A stretch of DNA of 64,000 nt from Heterobasidion occidentale (lineage: Eukaryota; Basidiomycota; Agaricomycetes; Russulales; Bondarzewiaceae). Shown here piece after piece: positions 32,949 through 43,530 of this stretch. The DNA is taken from positions 2,170,001 through 2,234,000 of the forward strand of contig JBCAQO010000003.1 of the NCBI GenBank assembly GCA_039111635.1. The letters run 5' to 3'. Under the pieces are notes generated by a model. That model saw only the letters and a list, made by a program, of their open reading frames with translations. It was not told the DNA's origin and searched no databases. The number at the start of each line of letters is the position of its first letter. Position 1 is the stretch's first letter. Made by a program: the position numbers and the translations under genes.

Positions 32949-35104
32949 ATGCCAGCCGAAACCTATTACATTGGCATCGACGTCGGGACAGGCTCTGCGC
33001 GCGCGGGTCTCGTCAAGGCGGACGGAACGATCGTTGCATCCTCCACCCAGGACACCATCACCTGGCGGGACTCGCAAGATCATCGCATCTTCGAGCAATC
33101 CACGACAGACATCTGGTCAGGCATATGTACCGCCGTCCGTGCCGTCCTTAAAGAATCCAAAGTGTCCCCTGCGGACGTGAAAGGGCTCGGGTTCGACGCG
33201 ACGTGCTCTCTCGCCGTGTCCGACTTCAAGGGGGAGCCGGTGACGGTGACCAAGGGCGATAGACTTGGCCAGCCCGGCGAGTGCAACATCATCCTCTGGG
33301 CGGACCACCGTGCGGAGAAGGAAGCTAAGCTGATCAACAGCCAACACTCTATCGTCCTCGACTACGTCGGCGGCGTCATGAGCGTACGTCCCACTGTCCC
33401 GCTCGGTCCGGGCGCTGCGCGCCGTGTCTGTGACCGACGAACTCGTTTTCGCAGCTCGAGATGGAGGTCCCGAAGATCCTCTGGCTCAGCAAGCACATGT
33501 CCCCGGAGCTGTTCGCCCGCTGCCAGTTCTTCGACCTGCCCGACTTTCTCACGTACCGCGCGACGGGGGCCAACACGCGCTCCAAGTGCTCCGTCACCTG
33601 CAAGTGCTCGTATGTCCCCGACCAGGGCTGGCAGACCGACTTCTTCGAGCGCATCGGCCTCGTGTCGGTTTCCCGCGAGGGCTTCCGGCAGATGGGCGCG
33701 AACGACGGGGATGTCTTGACGGCGGGGGTTCCTGTGGGCAAGGGTCTCTCCAAGCAGGCAGCTGCAGAGCTGGGGCTGCTCGAGGGAACTCCTGTCGGGA
33801 GCGGTGTCATCGATGCGTATGAGATTTCATCTGATCTGCTCCGTGTGCGTTCGCTAATCTCGAGAAGCTATGCAGGGTGGCTCGGCACCATTGCAGCGCG
33901 GTACGAGGAGAATGGCAAACTCTCGCCCTCCATGCCGTTCGAGGAGTCTGGCCATCGTCTCGCTGCGGTCGCCGGCACTAGTACATGTCACATCGTGCAG
34001 GTCAGTCTGCAACGCATCATCAGTCAATTAAAATAAATGGAGTTGTGCAGAGCCGCGAGGGCGTTTTTGTGCCGGGCGTCTGGGGACCGTACAAGGTATG
34101 TTCCTGTCCCGAGTGCTGCCATTTGCCGCCGCCGACATGCAAGTCGCGCATAGGATCCTGTGTTCCCTGGGTGGTGGATGAACGAGGGCGGGCAGTCATC
34201 AACCGGCCAGGTATGCCCACTCTTTACATGCCATACCTCTCATCCCGTTTGACACGTGTCCCGGCCTCTCTTTAGCTCATTGACTTTGTGATCACGACCC
34301 ACCCCGCGTACGGCGAGCTCCAAGAGCGCGCGGCGGCACAGCAGAAGAACATTCACCAGGGTAATGGACCGCCGCCGTTATCCCCTTTCTATACGCTGAC
34401 ACCGAGCGGCCTTTCTTCCCCAGTTCTCCGCGAGACCATGGACGAGATTCGCGATGCCGAAGGCGCCGAGTCCTGGACCGAAGCCCTCAAAGATATGCAT
34501 TTCTATCCTGACCTACACGGTATGTCCCCTTGACCCCCTTCCTCCTCTCCTCCCTTCGCTCACCCCTACCCCCCTCTCCGCGCCAGGCAACCGCTCGCCC
34601 ATCGCCGACCCCCGCATGCGCGGCGCCCTCGTCGGCCTCACCCTCGACCGCTCCCTCCAAGACCTCGCACGCAAGTACGCGCTCACGCTCGAGGCCATCG
34701 CGCTCCAGACGCGCCACATCCTCGACGCGCTGAACGGCGCCGGCCACGCCGTCTCCGCCATCTACATGTCTGGCTCGCAGGCGCAGAACGCCGCGCTCAT
34801 GCGCCTCTTCGCCGACGCGTGCGCCGTCCCCGTCGCCCTCCCTGCCTCACACGCCGCCGCGGTCGTCCTCGGCGCCGCCGTGCTCGCCCGGTTCGCTGCG
34901 GAGCACCCGAAGCCGATGCCCCAAGACGAACACAACCGCAAGCTGTGGGCCATCATGGTTGAGATGACGCCTCCCGCGACGATCGTGCTGCCCCAAGCCG
35001 GCCCCAAGGAAAAGCGGCTGCTCCAAGCAAAGTACAAGATTTTCAGGGAATCGATCGAGATCCAGAAAAGGTGGCGACATGAGATGGACGAGGCAGCCAA
35101 GTAG
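32949..35104 (+). CDS. FGGY-family carbohydrate kinase (D-ribulokinase type)
   Basis: The FGGY/YDR109C branch phosphorylates D-ribulose, probably as metabolite repair, in the cytosol. The ATG at 32949 gives MPAETYYIGIDVGTGSARAG with the phosphate-binding DxGTGSxR motif. Next come GLGFDATCSLAV, ILWADHRAEKEA and EVPKILWLSKHMSPELFARC, the sugar-binding face. After short introns the nucleotide half follows: VAGTSTCHIVQ, GNRSPIADPRMRGALVGLTL and SAIYMSGSQAQNAALMRLFA. The end is RHEMDEAAK. The dense GNRSPxxDPxxRG motif is typical of ribulokinase-like members rather than glycerol kinase. Substrate is inferred from family only. The gene converges with uL2 (336 nt between stops). Confidence 0.88.
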
Positions 35105-35440
35105 AAGGCGACAAACAGCAGATGCGGTGAGAACATAGAGATAATAGAATACCATGGACTTCAAACAGCTTCTTGCGCGATCCTGTACCAGAAAAATACT
35201 TCACTGGCCCACTTTTTTTTGTCCTTCTGCATCATGGAATAACTCGCATTTCGGTTCAAATCACATGAAACAACGTGGGCATGAAGGCGGCATGGGCGTG
35301 ATGCATATGCAAATTGCGTCTGTGCATACAACATTTTGTGCGAGGAGACAGCAAAGCGGAGAGAGGTAAAAAAAAGGCAAGACGTGCAGGGAAGGGGGCA
35401 TAAGGCGAGGTATGTAGCAAGTGAAGATCCCTCCGATCTC
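35105..35440. other. Convergent intergenic region, FGGY kinase / uL2
   Basis: 336 nt of AT-richer sequence between stops, with T and A runs. Nothing else was seen. Confidence 0.5.
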
Positions 35441-36481
35441 TCATGCCTCCTTGACCTTGACCGAACCACGCAGGAGACCAGTCTGTGGGCGTAAGACGAT
35501 GAGCGATCTGAACAACGTCGAGTATGAAATTCTGAATCCACGTACCCGGCGGGCGGCAATGAGACCGACTTTCTGACCGGGGACGGCAGAGCGGGCGATC
35601 GTCGATGCCTTTCCGATATGCTGGTGGTTACCACCACCATGAGGATGGTCGACGGGGTTCATGGCCACACCACGAGTGCGAGGCCAGCTGCAAATCGAAG
35701 AAGAGATGCATGAGAAACGAAGACTCTCGTCGTCAGTCGAAATACGCACTTGTAACGCTTGGCCTTGTATTTGTGGAATGCACGGCCAGCCTTGAGCAAA
35801 GGCTTGTCGATACGACCACCACCGGCAACGATCCCGATGGTCGCGCGCGCACCACCAGCAATGGTCTTCTTCGCACCGCTGGGCAGACGGATGCGGGTCT
35901 TGTTCTCCTCGGGCGAGTGGCCAATGACGGTCGCGTAGTTGCCCGACGTGCGCGCGAGCGCACCGCGGTCACCGACCTTCTCCTCGACGTTGCAGATGAT
36001 AGTACCTTCTGGGCACACCGAGACGGGGAGAACGTTGCCGACGGCGAGGGTCGCCTTCTTGCCGCAGTAGACGAATGCGCCGGTGTGCATGCCCTCTGTC
36101 GCGATGAAGGTCTCCTTGCGGAGCTTGTAGCGGTAGGGATCGCGGAAGACGACGCGGGCGAGGGGAGCACCGCTGCGGGTCGTGGAAAGCGGGGAGAAGG
36201 GAGAGATGTCGGTACGGGGGTCAGCGGAGGAGAAGCGAGGGCGGACACGCACCGGCCAGAGTCGTGGATGATCTCCTTCACGATACCGCGAACGTACCCG
36301 TTGCGCTCAGCAAAGTCGAGCGCGCGCAGCTGGGCGGGGTTCTTGTTGAGATGGGTATGCGCCTTGAACTGTGGGTGCGCCGCGCATAAGTTGTTATTCT
36401 GCGAGCCGCAGGACGGGGGATGCGTCGGGAGAAACGTACGATGGCGTGCGAGCGCCTTTGTGCCCTGATGACCCGACCCAT
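35441..36481 (-). CDS. RPL2: 60S ribosomal protein uL2 (RPL2/RPL8)
   Basis: uL2 is a core large-subunit protein near the peptidyl-transferase centre. The first exon starts at ATG 36481 with [14 protein letters not shown], followed by a GTACGT intron. Further exons read [57 protein letters not shown] and [20 protein letters not shown]. The universal motif [16 protein letters not shown], which contains the essential His of uL2, is present near 35,610-35,660. The end is GSVKVKEA at 35441. Length is close to the usual ~255 residues. Four introns were inferred, one of them carrying the last junction just before TGLLRGSV. Confidence 0.94.
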
Positions 36482-37600
36482 GGTTTAATCTGCAACGCAA
36501 AGCCGTGAGCAATCCGCCTAGCGAAAGAACCGAGACGGGGCGCGGACGAGAGGGGCGGTCGAGCAGGACGCAAAACGCGGATCGGCGCAGCCATGGCTCA
36601 TCCCGTGCATCCATCGTCAAAATGCGCCGTTTTCAGCGCCGTTTTCGCAGGAACGCAACGTCTGGCCCCTCGAGGGCGTTTGGGGAGGGCGGGGGCAGCA
36701 GGACGGGGCGGCATACTCACTTTCTAGCGTATTGGCGTGAAGTTATCGTCCTCCCGTTTAGACTTCGCTATGGCACGGTTGCCGGTCTGAGCGCCGCCAC
36801 AAATCCCGGCAACACCCGGCCGTATCTCCCACGGCTACAACTCACGGACGGAAGCTGATAATCATCGGGTTTCTTCTCGCGACGAACACGCACCCGTCCT
36901 TTCGATCGTATATATGTACCGTCAACGTCCATGACGTTCTACAACTACTACACACACACGGCCCGTTGAATATCGGGGTACAACGCAAGCACTGAGAGGA
37001 GACGGATCCGACGCAAGCACAAAAGAAAACAAGAAAGTAGAAGACAGAAAGTATAAAAGGAAGAAAGAAACCTCAACAGAAAGATATAATCGAGTTGCAA
37101 AAATCGGAAAAGAAGCGGGAGGGGGGATGGGGGTGGAGAGCCATTTGGAACTCAAGGAACGATCGAATCAACAGCGAGCCAGAGAACGCGGCCGCGCAGC
37201 CACTACCGACGCGTGCCGTATTTAAAAAGGCAAAGGAACACGGTGAGCGAGACAGAGAGAGAAGAAAAGGAAAGGAAAGGAGAAACAAAGCGGAGAGCGT
37301 ATACGTATGTATATATATGTGTGCGAGGCGACCGCATTCAGCCAGACACAGACAGACAGATGACATGCCAAACCGAGGAAAGGAAAAAGAACCAGGAAGA
37401 AACAGACGGCGTCCGAGACCCACGACGGCGACGTGGGATGGCACGCTTTTGGGCCACACCCACGCAGAGAGCGGGGCGAAGCAAGGTGGAGAGGATTGCA
37501 GGCGGAGAGGATCGCAGAGCAAGCAACGGAAAGCGAAGGAAAAAGCTGAGAGCAGATCGAGGGCGGAAACGAAGGAACGGAGGGGGCGCGGGTGGAGGGG
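36482..37600. other. Intergenic region with strand-asymmetric purine-rich block
   Basis: 1.1 kb between the uL2 start and the SS18-like stop, both on the minus strand. The left half is the presumed uL2 promoter. From about 37,000 to 37,600 the plus strand is strongly A/G-rich, so the SS18-like transcript would have a pyrimidine-rich 3' untranslated region. No gene was seen. Confidence 0.5.
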
Positions 37601-38597
37601 TCACGACCAGTTGAAGATGTCGCTGAAATCCATCCCTGCCGTATCGACCGGCGACCCCTGCTGCTGCTGCTGGGGTTGCTGACCACCCAAGTTCGGCGTC
37701 GACGTCGATCCCACCCCACCATCGAATCCAACCACCGTCGGTGACCCGCCGATACCGAACCCGAACCCTCCCACACCCGCACTCGACGGGCCCTGCCACC
37801 CCTGCCCCGCGCCCACCGATCCCGGCGACTGCCCCGCGCCGTTGTTACCACCACCGAACGACGTCCGGCTATGCGCGCTCCCAGGCGGCGACGCGCCGTA
37901 CGACCCGCCCGTCAACTGCGGGTTCACGAACCCTCCTCCACCGCCGCCTCCACCGTTACTCCTCGCGCCCTGCGCAGCCTGCATCATCATCGCCCGATGA
38001 TAATCCTGCTGCTGCTGCTGCTGCCTCGGCATCACCGGCGACGGCGCCGAATCCGACGGCGACCGCGTCGACCGCGCGATGCCCGGTATCGTCCCCGCCC
38101 CGCCCGACCCCGCCAACGACCCCGCCGGCGACGCCGTGTGCTGCTGGCGCTGCTGCTGGATCTGCTGAATCTGCTGCGGCAGCATCCCGGGATTCGGGCT
38201 GCCGTGGTTCTGCCCGTGCCCATGCCCGTGCCCGCTGCCGCGCAGGAGCTGCTGCTGCTGCTGCATGAGGTGCAGCTGCCGCTGCTGCTCGTTGCTGTTC
38301 ATCTGCATCAGCTGCTGCGGCGTCATCCCCGCGCCCGCGCCGCCCATCCCGCCCATCCCGCCGAACGAGAATCCGGCCTGGCCCTGCGCCTGCAGCTGCG
38401 GCGACGGTGACGCCCGATGCGGCATCGGCGACGCGCTCGAGCCGCCCCCGCCAAACTGCGCGGCGGCGGCCGCGAGAGGCTGATTCGGCATGCCAAGGCC
38501 CATGCCGACGTTCATGCCCATGCCGTCCCGCTGGCCTTGCTGCTGCATCTGTTGCTGCATCTGATGCTGCTGTTGCTGCGATTGCTGCTGCAATTGT

Positions 38598-38630
<33 letters not shown>

Positions 38631-39522
38631 AGCAGTTGCGTGCGCTGCTGGTTCCGAGCCTGAACCACGTTCTGCACCATAGCCCAAACCAGCGACGCCG
38701 TCCCGTCAGCCCCCGAAACCAAACAGGCCCCCCAAACACGACATCACTCACCTGCACTTGCTGCATCCGCGCCAGCTGATGCTGCAGCGGCATGTCCATG
38801 AACCCCGGCACGTTCTGCACCATGTACTTCACGAACGCGTGCCCCGGCTCCTGCAGCATCTGCATGAAGTTCATCGCCGACGGCCCGAACGCCGACAGCG
38901 CCGCCGTGAACGCGTTCTGGTTATTCTGCGCGCCCCCCGCGCCGCCGCCGCCTCCCATCGCCATCGCCATCCCCACGCCAGACGACCCCGAGGCAAACCC
39001 GCCGCCGAGGCTCCCGTTCGTGGGCCCGCCGAGCCCGTTGACGCCCGCCATCCCGCCCTGCATCCCCATCCCCATCATCCCCGATTGCATCCCGCCTGGC
39101 GACATCTGCCTCTGGCCCTGCTGGACGTGCTGCGGCTGCTGCTGCTGGGCCTGTTGCTGCGCCTGTTGCTGCTGGGCCTGCTGTTGCTGCTGCATCTGCG
39201 CCCTCCGGATCTGCATCTGCCGCGCCCTCGCCGCCATTTCTGCCTCCGCCGTCGAGCCCATCCCTCCCACCCCGCCCATCATGTTCCCTCCACCGACGCC
39301 GACGCCGAACCCGCCCTGCGGCACCGCGGGCGACCCACGCGCGGCGTTCATCGGGGGCGCCATCATCCCCACGCCGCCCGCGCCGACGCCCATCCCCATC
39401 CCCATTCCCATTCCCGTCCCAGGGGGCTTGTGCTCGCCCGTATCCCGCCGCTTGTGCGCCTCGGGCCCCATCAACCCACCCACCTCGTCCATCCGCGCAC
39501 GCTTCACTCCCGGATGCCCCTG

Positions 39523-39558
<36 letters not shown>

Positions 39559-40201
39559 TTGTTGTTGGAGAAGCTGCTGCTGCTGGGCCTGAGCCTGGGC
39601 CTGAGCCTGCTGCTGTTGCGCCTGAGCGTGCGCCTGCTGCTGCGCCATCATCATCATCGCCGCGTTCACGTTCGCGTTCGCGCCCGAGCCCTGTGCATGC
39701 GCGTGCGCGTGCGCCGCCGGCATCGGCGTGGGCGTCGACGTCGACGCGCGCATGGCGCTCGCGATCGGGATCGGCGTCGGCGTCGGCGCCTGCTGGCGCA
39801 GCGCCTGAGCCTGAGCCTGAGCCTGAGCTTGCGCGAGATGTGCTTGGGCCTGGGTCGGCGCGGGACCTGCGCCGGGACCAGGCGTCGGCGCGTGGCTCGA
39901 CAGGGGCGTGCGCGCCCCAGGAGCGGGCGTCGCGGTGGTCGAGCGCTGGTGGTTCTGCTGATTCTGCTGCTGCTGCTGCTGCTGCTGCAACTGTTGTTGT
40001 TGTTGTTGTTGCTGCTGCTGTTGGAGCGCCTGCTGTTGCTGCTGGAGGAGGAGCGCCTGCTGAACATTTTGTTGGTGCCCTTGAGCCTGGAGCTGCTGCT
40101 GCTGAAGTCCCAGACCCTGCTGTTGCTGATTATGCTGCTGCTGATTGTGCTGTTGCTGCTGCTGCTGCTGAAGATGCTGCTGCTGCTGAAGTTGAAGCTG
40201 T

Positions 40202-40242
<41 letters not shown>

Positions 40243-43151
40243 TTGCTGTTGCTGTTGTTGCTGCAACTGCTGCTGCATCTGCATCCGCGCATGGTCCTTC
40301 GCGAACAGCGCCGGCAGCTCCGCATACATCTGCTGCACGCGCTCCGTCGGATGCGGCGGCCCATGGGCGCGCTCCACCGCCAGCGTGAGCGGCGGCGGGG
40401 GCTGCAGCATCGAGAGCGGCGGCGGGGGTATCTGCGCGTCGGGAGTCACGAAACACATCGAGACGACGACGACGACAACAACAAGTCAGCACCGGCCGGC
40501 GCGCGCGCGGAAACGAACCGAGGGGGGTGCGGCGATGGGGCGAACGAGGGAAGCAGGCTCACCGACGTCTGGCGCCCGTCTGCGGCCGTCGCGAGCCAGG
40601 TGAGGTTCGCCTGCAGACGGCTCGCGTACCTGCGGCGCCCGAGGCCAAAGGTTAACGATCGCGGGCCAGAAAGAGGAGAGCGGCTGAGGAGACACTCACT
40701 CCAAAAACCGCGCGTCTTTCGGCGAGATCGCGCGCGCCTGGAAGTCTATGCAGACCCTGCCACGGTGTAAAAAAAACATGTTAGTCCTCGAGCATCACAA
40801 AGAAATGAGCGCGACAAAGGACGCCGAAGAGAAGAACGGGGCGGAGAATGTGGATCGGCGACGCACTTGAGCAACTCGGCGTTGAGCTCCAATATGCGGA
40901 GGACCTTGTTCGCGCCCTGCGGCTGCGGCTGCTGTTGCTGTTGAGCATGTTGGCCCTGCTGGCCCTGATTGTGGTTCTGGAAATGCGGGTGCTGCTGAAT
41001 CTGCTGTTGCTGGAGCTGCTGCTGCTGCTGCTGCTGTTGTTGTTGTAGGCGCTGCTGATGTTGCTGTTGAAGGAGCTGCTGCTGCTGGTGCTGCTGAAGC
41101 AGAGGGTGCGGATGCTGCTGGTGCGAGTGGTGGTGCTGCAAATTGTGGTGATGGGGGTCCGCCGCACGGATGCCCGAGCCTGAGCCCGACGCCGCAGCGT
41201 TCCCGTTCGCGACGACAGCAGACGACGACCGCCCGCGCGTCCCCAAGGTCGAGGACGAGGAGGACGCCTCCGCATTCCCACCGCCACTACCGCCACTACC
41301 ACCACTGTTCGCACTCGTGCTCGCGCGCGCCCGGAGCACGCGCGTGTTCGTCGTCTGCGACTGCGCCTGCTGTCCCCTCTGCGTACCGTTCGCCCTGCCG
41401 GCGGCTGCCTTGGCACGCCTCGGGCCCTGCCTCCGCCTCGGGGCAGGACTGGAGGCCTCGTCGCCGTCCTCATAGTCGTCGTCACCCTCCTCGTCACCCT
41501 CGTCGTCGTCCTCGCCCTCGCCATCGTCGCCTGCGTCGGGGTCGGCGCCTCCCGTGAGGTCATCGCGGGCGTCGTCGTCGTCGTCTGGGGCGGGTGAGAG
41601 CTCGCTGAGCGGCGACACGGGGTCCGCGTCGAGGGGCATGGACGTGTCCTGGCTCGCGGTCGCGGTCGTCGGTGCGGGTGCTGCCTGTGCGGGTGGCAGG
41701 GGCGCGCCTGGGTCGTTGATGGGGGTGTAGTGGGCGCTGTCGACGTCGGAGGGCGCGGGCTGGGCGGTGTGGGCTCTGGCGCGGCGGGGGTGTCTGCGGG
41801 GGCGGGAGGGGAGGAAGGGTCAGCGGGGGAGGGCTGTGGCAGGCAGAGGGTCCGCACCTGTGGTGTCCCTTGGGGGCAGCGGGTGGGGGCCCTCGGGATC
41901 GTCCTCTTCCTCCTCCTCTTCCTGGGGGCTCCGTCGGTAACGGGTAGCGACGATGCGGGGTCGACGGCGGCGGGGTCGCGGAGGCGGAGGCGGAGGCGGA
42001 GGCGGCGGCGGCGGGTGTGGCTGTGGCTGTGGCCGTGGCCGTGGGCGGGCGAGGGTGTGCGGAGTCAAAGTCGGGGTGGGCGGGGCTGCTGTCGGGTGCG
42101 GGGGTGAGGGACTCGTGGCTGGGGGGGGGCGAGGGTGGATGGGGTTGGGAGGGTCGGGGTCGGTGTCCACGGGGGTCGAGTCATNNNNNNNNNNNNNNNN
42201 NNNNNNNNNNNNNNNNNNNNNNNNNNNNNNNNNNNNNNNNNNNNNNNNNNNNNNNNNNNNNNNNNNNNNNNNNNNNNNNNNNNNCTGCCTCCGCCTCGGG
42301 GCAGGACTGGAGGCCTCGTCGCCGTCCTCATAGTCGTCGTCACCCTCCTCGTCACCCTCGTCGTCGTCCTCGCCCTCGCCATCGTCGCCTGCGTCGGGGT
42401 CGGCGCCTCCCGTGAGGTCATCGCGGGCGTCGTCGTCGTCGTCTGGGGCGGGTGAGAGCTCGCTGAGCGGCGACACGGGGTCCGCGTCGAGGGGCATGGA
42501 CGTGTCCTGGCTCGCGGTCGCGGTCGTCGGTGCGGGTGCTGCCTGTGCGGGTGGCAGGGGCGCGCCTGGGTCGTTGATGGGGGTGTAGTGGGCGCTGTCG
42601 ACGTCGGAGGGCGCGGGCTGGGCGGTGTGGGGCTCTGGCGCGGCGGGGGTGTCTGCGGGGGCGGAGGGGAGGAAGGGTCAGCGGGGGAGGGCTGTGGCAG
42701 GCAGAGGGTCCGCACCTGTGGTGTCCCTTGGGGGCAGCGGGTGGGGGCCCTCGGGATCGTCCTCTTCCTCCTCCTCTTCCTGGGGGGCTCCGTCGGGAAC
42801 GGGGAGCGACGATGCGGGGTCGACGGCGGCGGGGGTCGCGGAGGCGGAGGCGGAGGCGGAGGCGGCGGCGGCGGGTGTGGCTGTGGCTGTGGCCGTGGCC
42901 GTGGGCGGGCGAGGGTGTGCGGAGTCAAAGTCGGGGTGGGCGGGGCTGCTGTCGGGTGCGGGGGTGAGGGACTCGTGGCTGGGGGGGGGCGAGGGGTGGA
43001 TGGGGTTGGGAGGGTCGGGGTCGGTGTCCACGGGGGTCGAGTCATTTTGATGGCGGGCCCAGGGGAAGGGGCCCGTCTGTATGTTCTGGCGGGGGTGGTG
43101 GAGGAGGGGCGAGACGTTCGCGGTGTGGGGGCTGTGATCGAGGTGGATCAT
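37601..43151 (-). CDS. SSXT/SS18-like glutamine-rich coactivator (interrupted by assembly gap)
   Basis: Exons on the minus strand give, in order: MIHLDHSPHTANVSPLLHHP (ATG 43151), an acidic region (EDDDEGDEEGDDDYEDGDEA), a His/Gln-rich stretch, then a domain matching the SSXT family of SS18: RILELNAELLK, VCIDFQARAISPKDARFLE and RLQANLTWLATAADG, split by introns near 40,690 and 40,770. SS18 proteins bridge SWI/SNF remodelers and activators. The rest is Gln/Met/Gly-rich with Gln runs over 40,090-40,275, 39,955-40,035 and 38,570-38,640, and short ordered islands such as HAFVKYMVQNVPGFMD. It ends GMDFSDIFNWS. The model cannot be read linearly: 41427-42184 repeats 42285-43045 across 100 Ns. The right copy is intact; the left copy carries 1-nt frameshifts. 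The true gene is probably the right copy continued into sequence left of 41427. Confidence 0.7.
38541..38640 (-). repeat. Polyglutamine-coding CAG/CAA tract
   Basis: Runs of CAG and CAA codons on the minus strand near the 3' part of the SS18-like gene. Mixed codons suggest selection for Gln rather than simple CAG slippage. Confidence 0.9.
39521..39571 (-). repeat. Polyglutamine-coding CAG/CAA tract
   Basis: About sixteen consecutive Gln codons on the minus strand in the SS18-like gene, next to Ala-Gln dipeptide repeats. Confidence 0.9.
39955..40275 (-). repeat. Cluster of long polyglutamine tracts
   Basis: Several long CAG/CAA runs interrupted by Leu, His or Asn codons, directly after the exon holding ERVQQMYAELPALFAKDHAR. 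On the opposite strand they create long Leu- and Ala-rich shadow frames. Confidence 0.9.
41427..42184. repeat. Left copy of duplicated contig-end sequence
   Basis: 758 nt nearly identical to 42285-43045. Relative to the right copy there are five 1-nt length changes in G-runs (net -3) and two G-to-T changes at about 41938 and 41946. The coding frame on the minus strand is broken in this copy. Confidence 0.95.
42185..42284. other. Assembly gap, exactly 100 N
   Basis: A run of 100 Ns, a conventional placeholder length for a gap of unknown size. It sits exactly at the boundary between the two copies of the duplicated sequence. Confidence 1.
42285..43045. repeat. Right copy of duplicated contig-end sequence
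   Basis: 761 nt matching 41427-42184. The minus-strand coding frame is intact here from the ATG at 43151 to the intron donor near 42719. This copy continues into unique sequence at 43046. Confidence 0.95.
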
Positions 43152-43351
43152 GGCAGGGCGGCGCTGGTGGAGATAGCCGCTGGTCGCTGGCTGCGGGGTC
43201 GTCGGGTCGTGGTCTGGTCGGCTGTGGATAGGGGCGATGCCTTACGGAGCGTTCGGGGCTGCAGAGAACCCTCCAGTCGCCTCTCCAGCACACCGTGGGA
43301 GCCCATCCCGCCACATTAGGTAATGCGACTGCAGAGCCGCCGCCGCCTCTC

Positions 43352-43360
43352 TTATATATA
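43352..43360 (-). promoter_or_regulatory. TATA-box-like element upstream of the SS18-like gene
   Basis: The minus strand reads TATATATAAG, about 200 nt upstream of the ATG at 43151. Position and sequence fit a fungal TATA box; the transcription start is unknown. Confidence 0.45.
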
Positions 43361-43430
43361 CGCCCTCTCTCGTCGCATAGCCCGCATAGCTTGATTCCCC
43401 ACAACCCACAGAATGATACAATTACATCCA

Positions 43431-43463
43431 CTCCACTCCACTCCACTCCCACTCCACTCCACT
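43431..43463. repeat. (CTCCA)n pentanucleotide repeat
   Basis: About six CTCCA units, one imperfect, between the SS18-like promoter and the stop of the acyl-CoA dehydrogenase gene. Confidence 0.9.
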
Positions 43464-43530
43464 TGGCGTCTCGAGTCACAGATGCCCGCGTCCGCCGTTT
43501 GCGCCCTCACGCCCACGCCCGCGCGCCCGC

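Larger units (their letters stand above)
43152..43530. other. Intergenic region, SS18-like promoter / ACAD 3' flank
   Basis: 379 nt between two minus-strand genes. It contains the TATA-like element at 43352-43360 and a CTCCA repeat at 43431-43463. No gene was seen. Confidence 0.6.

Noticed and set aside
38758..40770. Very long plus-strand Leu/Arg-rich frame opposite the Gln tracts
   Set aside because: Its composition is the reverse complement of CAG/CAA runs and Pro-rich codons. The minus-strand frames carry the SSXT match.
41820..42497. A frame through the Ns that begins MPLDADPVSP
   Set aside because: MPLDADPV is internal to an exon, as shown by the upstream in-frame sequence (HYTPINDPGAPLPP). 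Frames passing through Ns cannot be coding evidence.
41427..43045. A genuine tandem duplication of part of the SS18-like gene
   Set aside because: The copies sit exactly on both sides of a 100-N run, break at contig edges, and differ mainly in G-run length. Overlapping contig ends explain this more simply.
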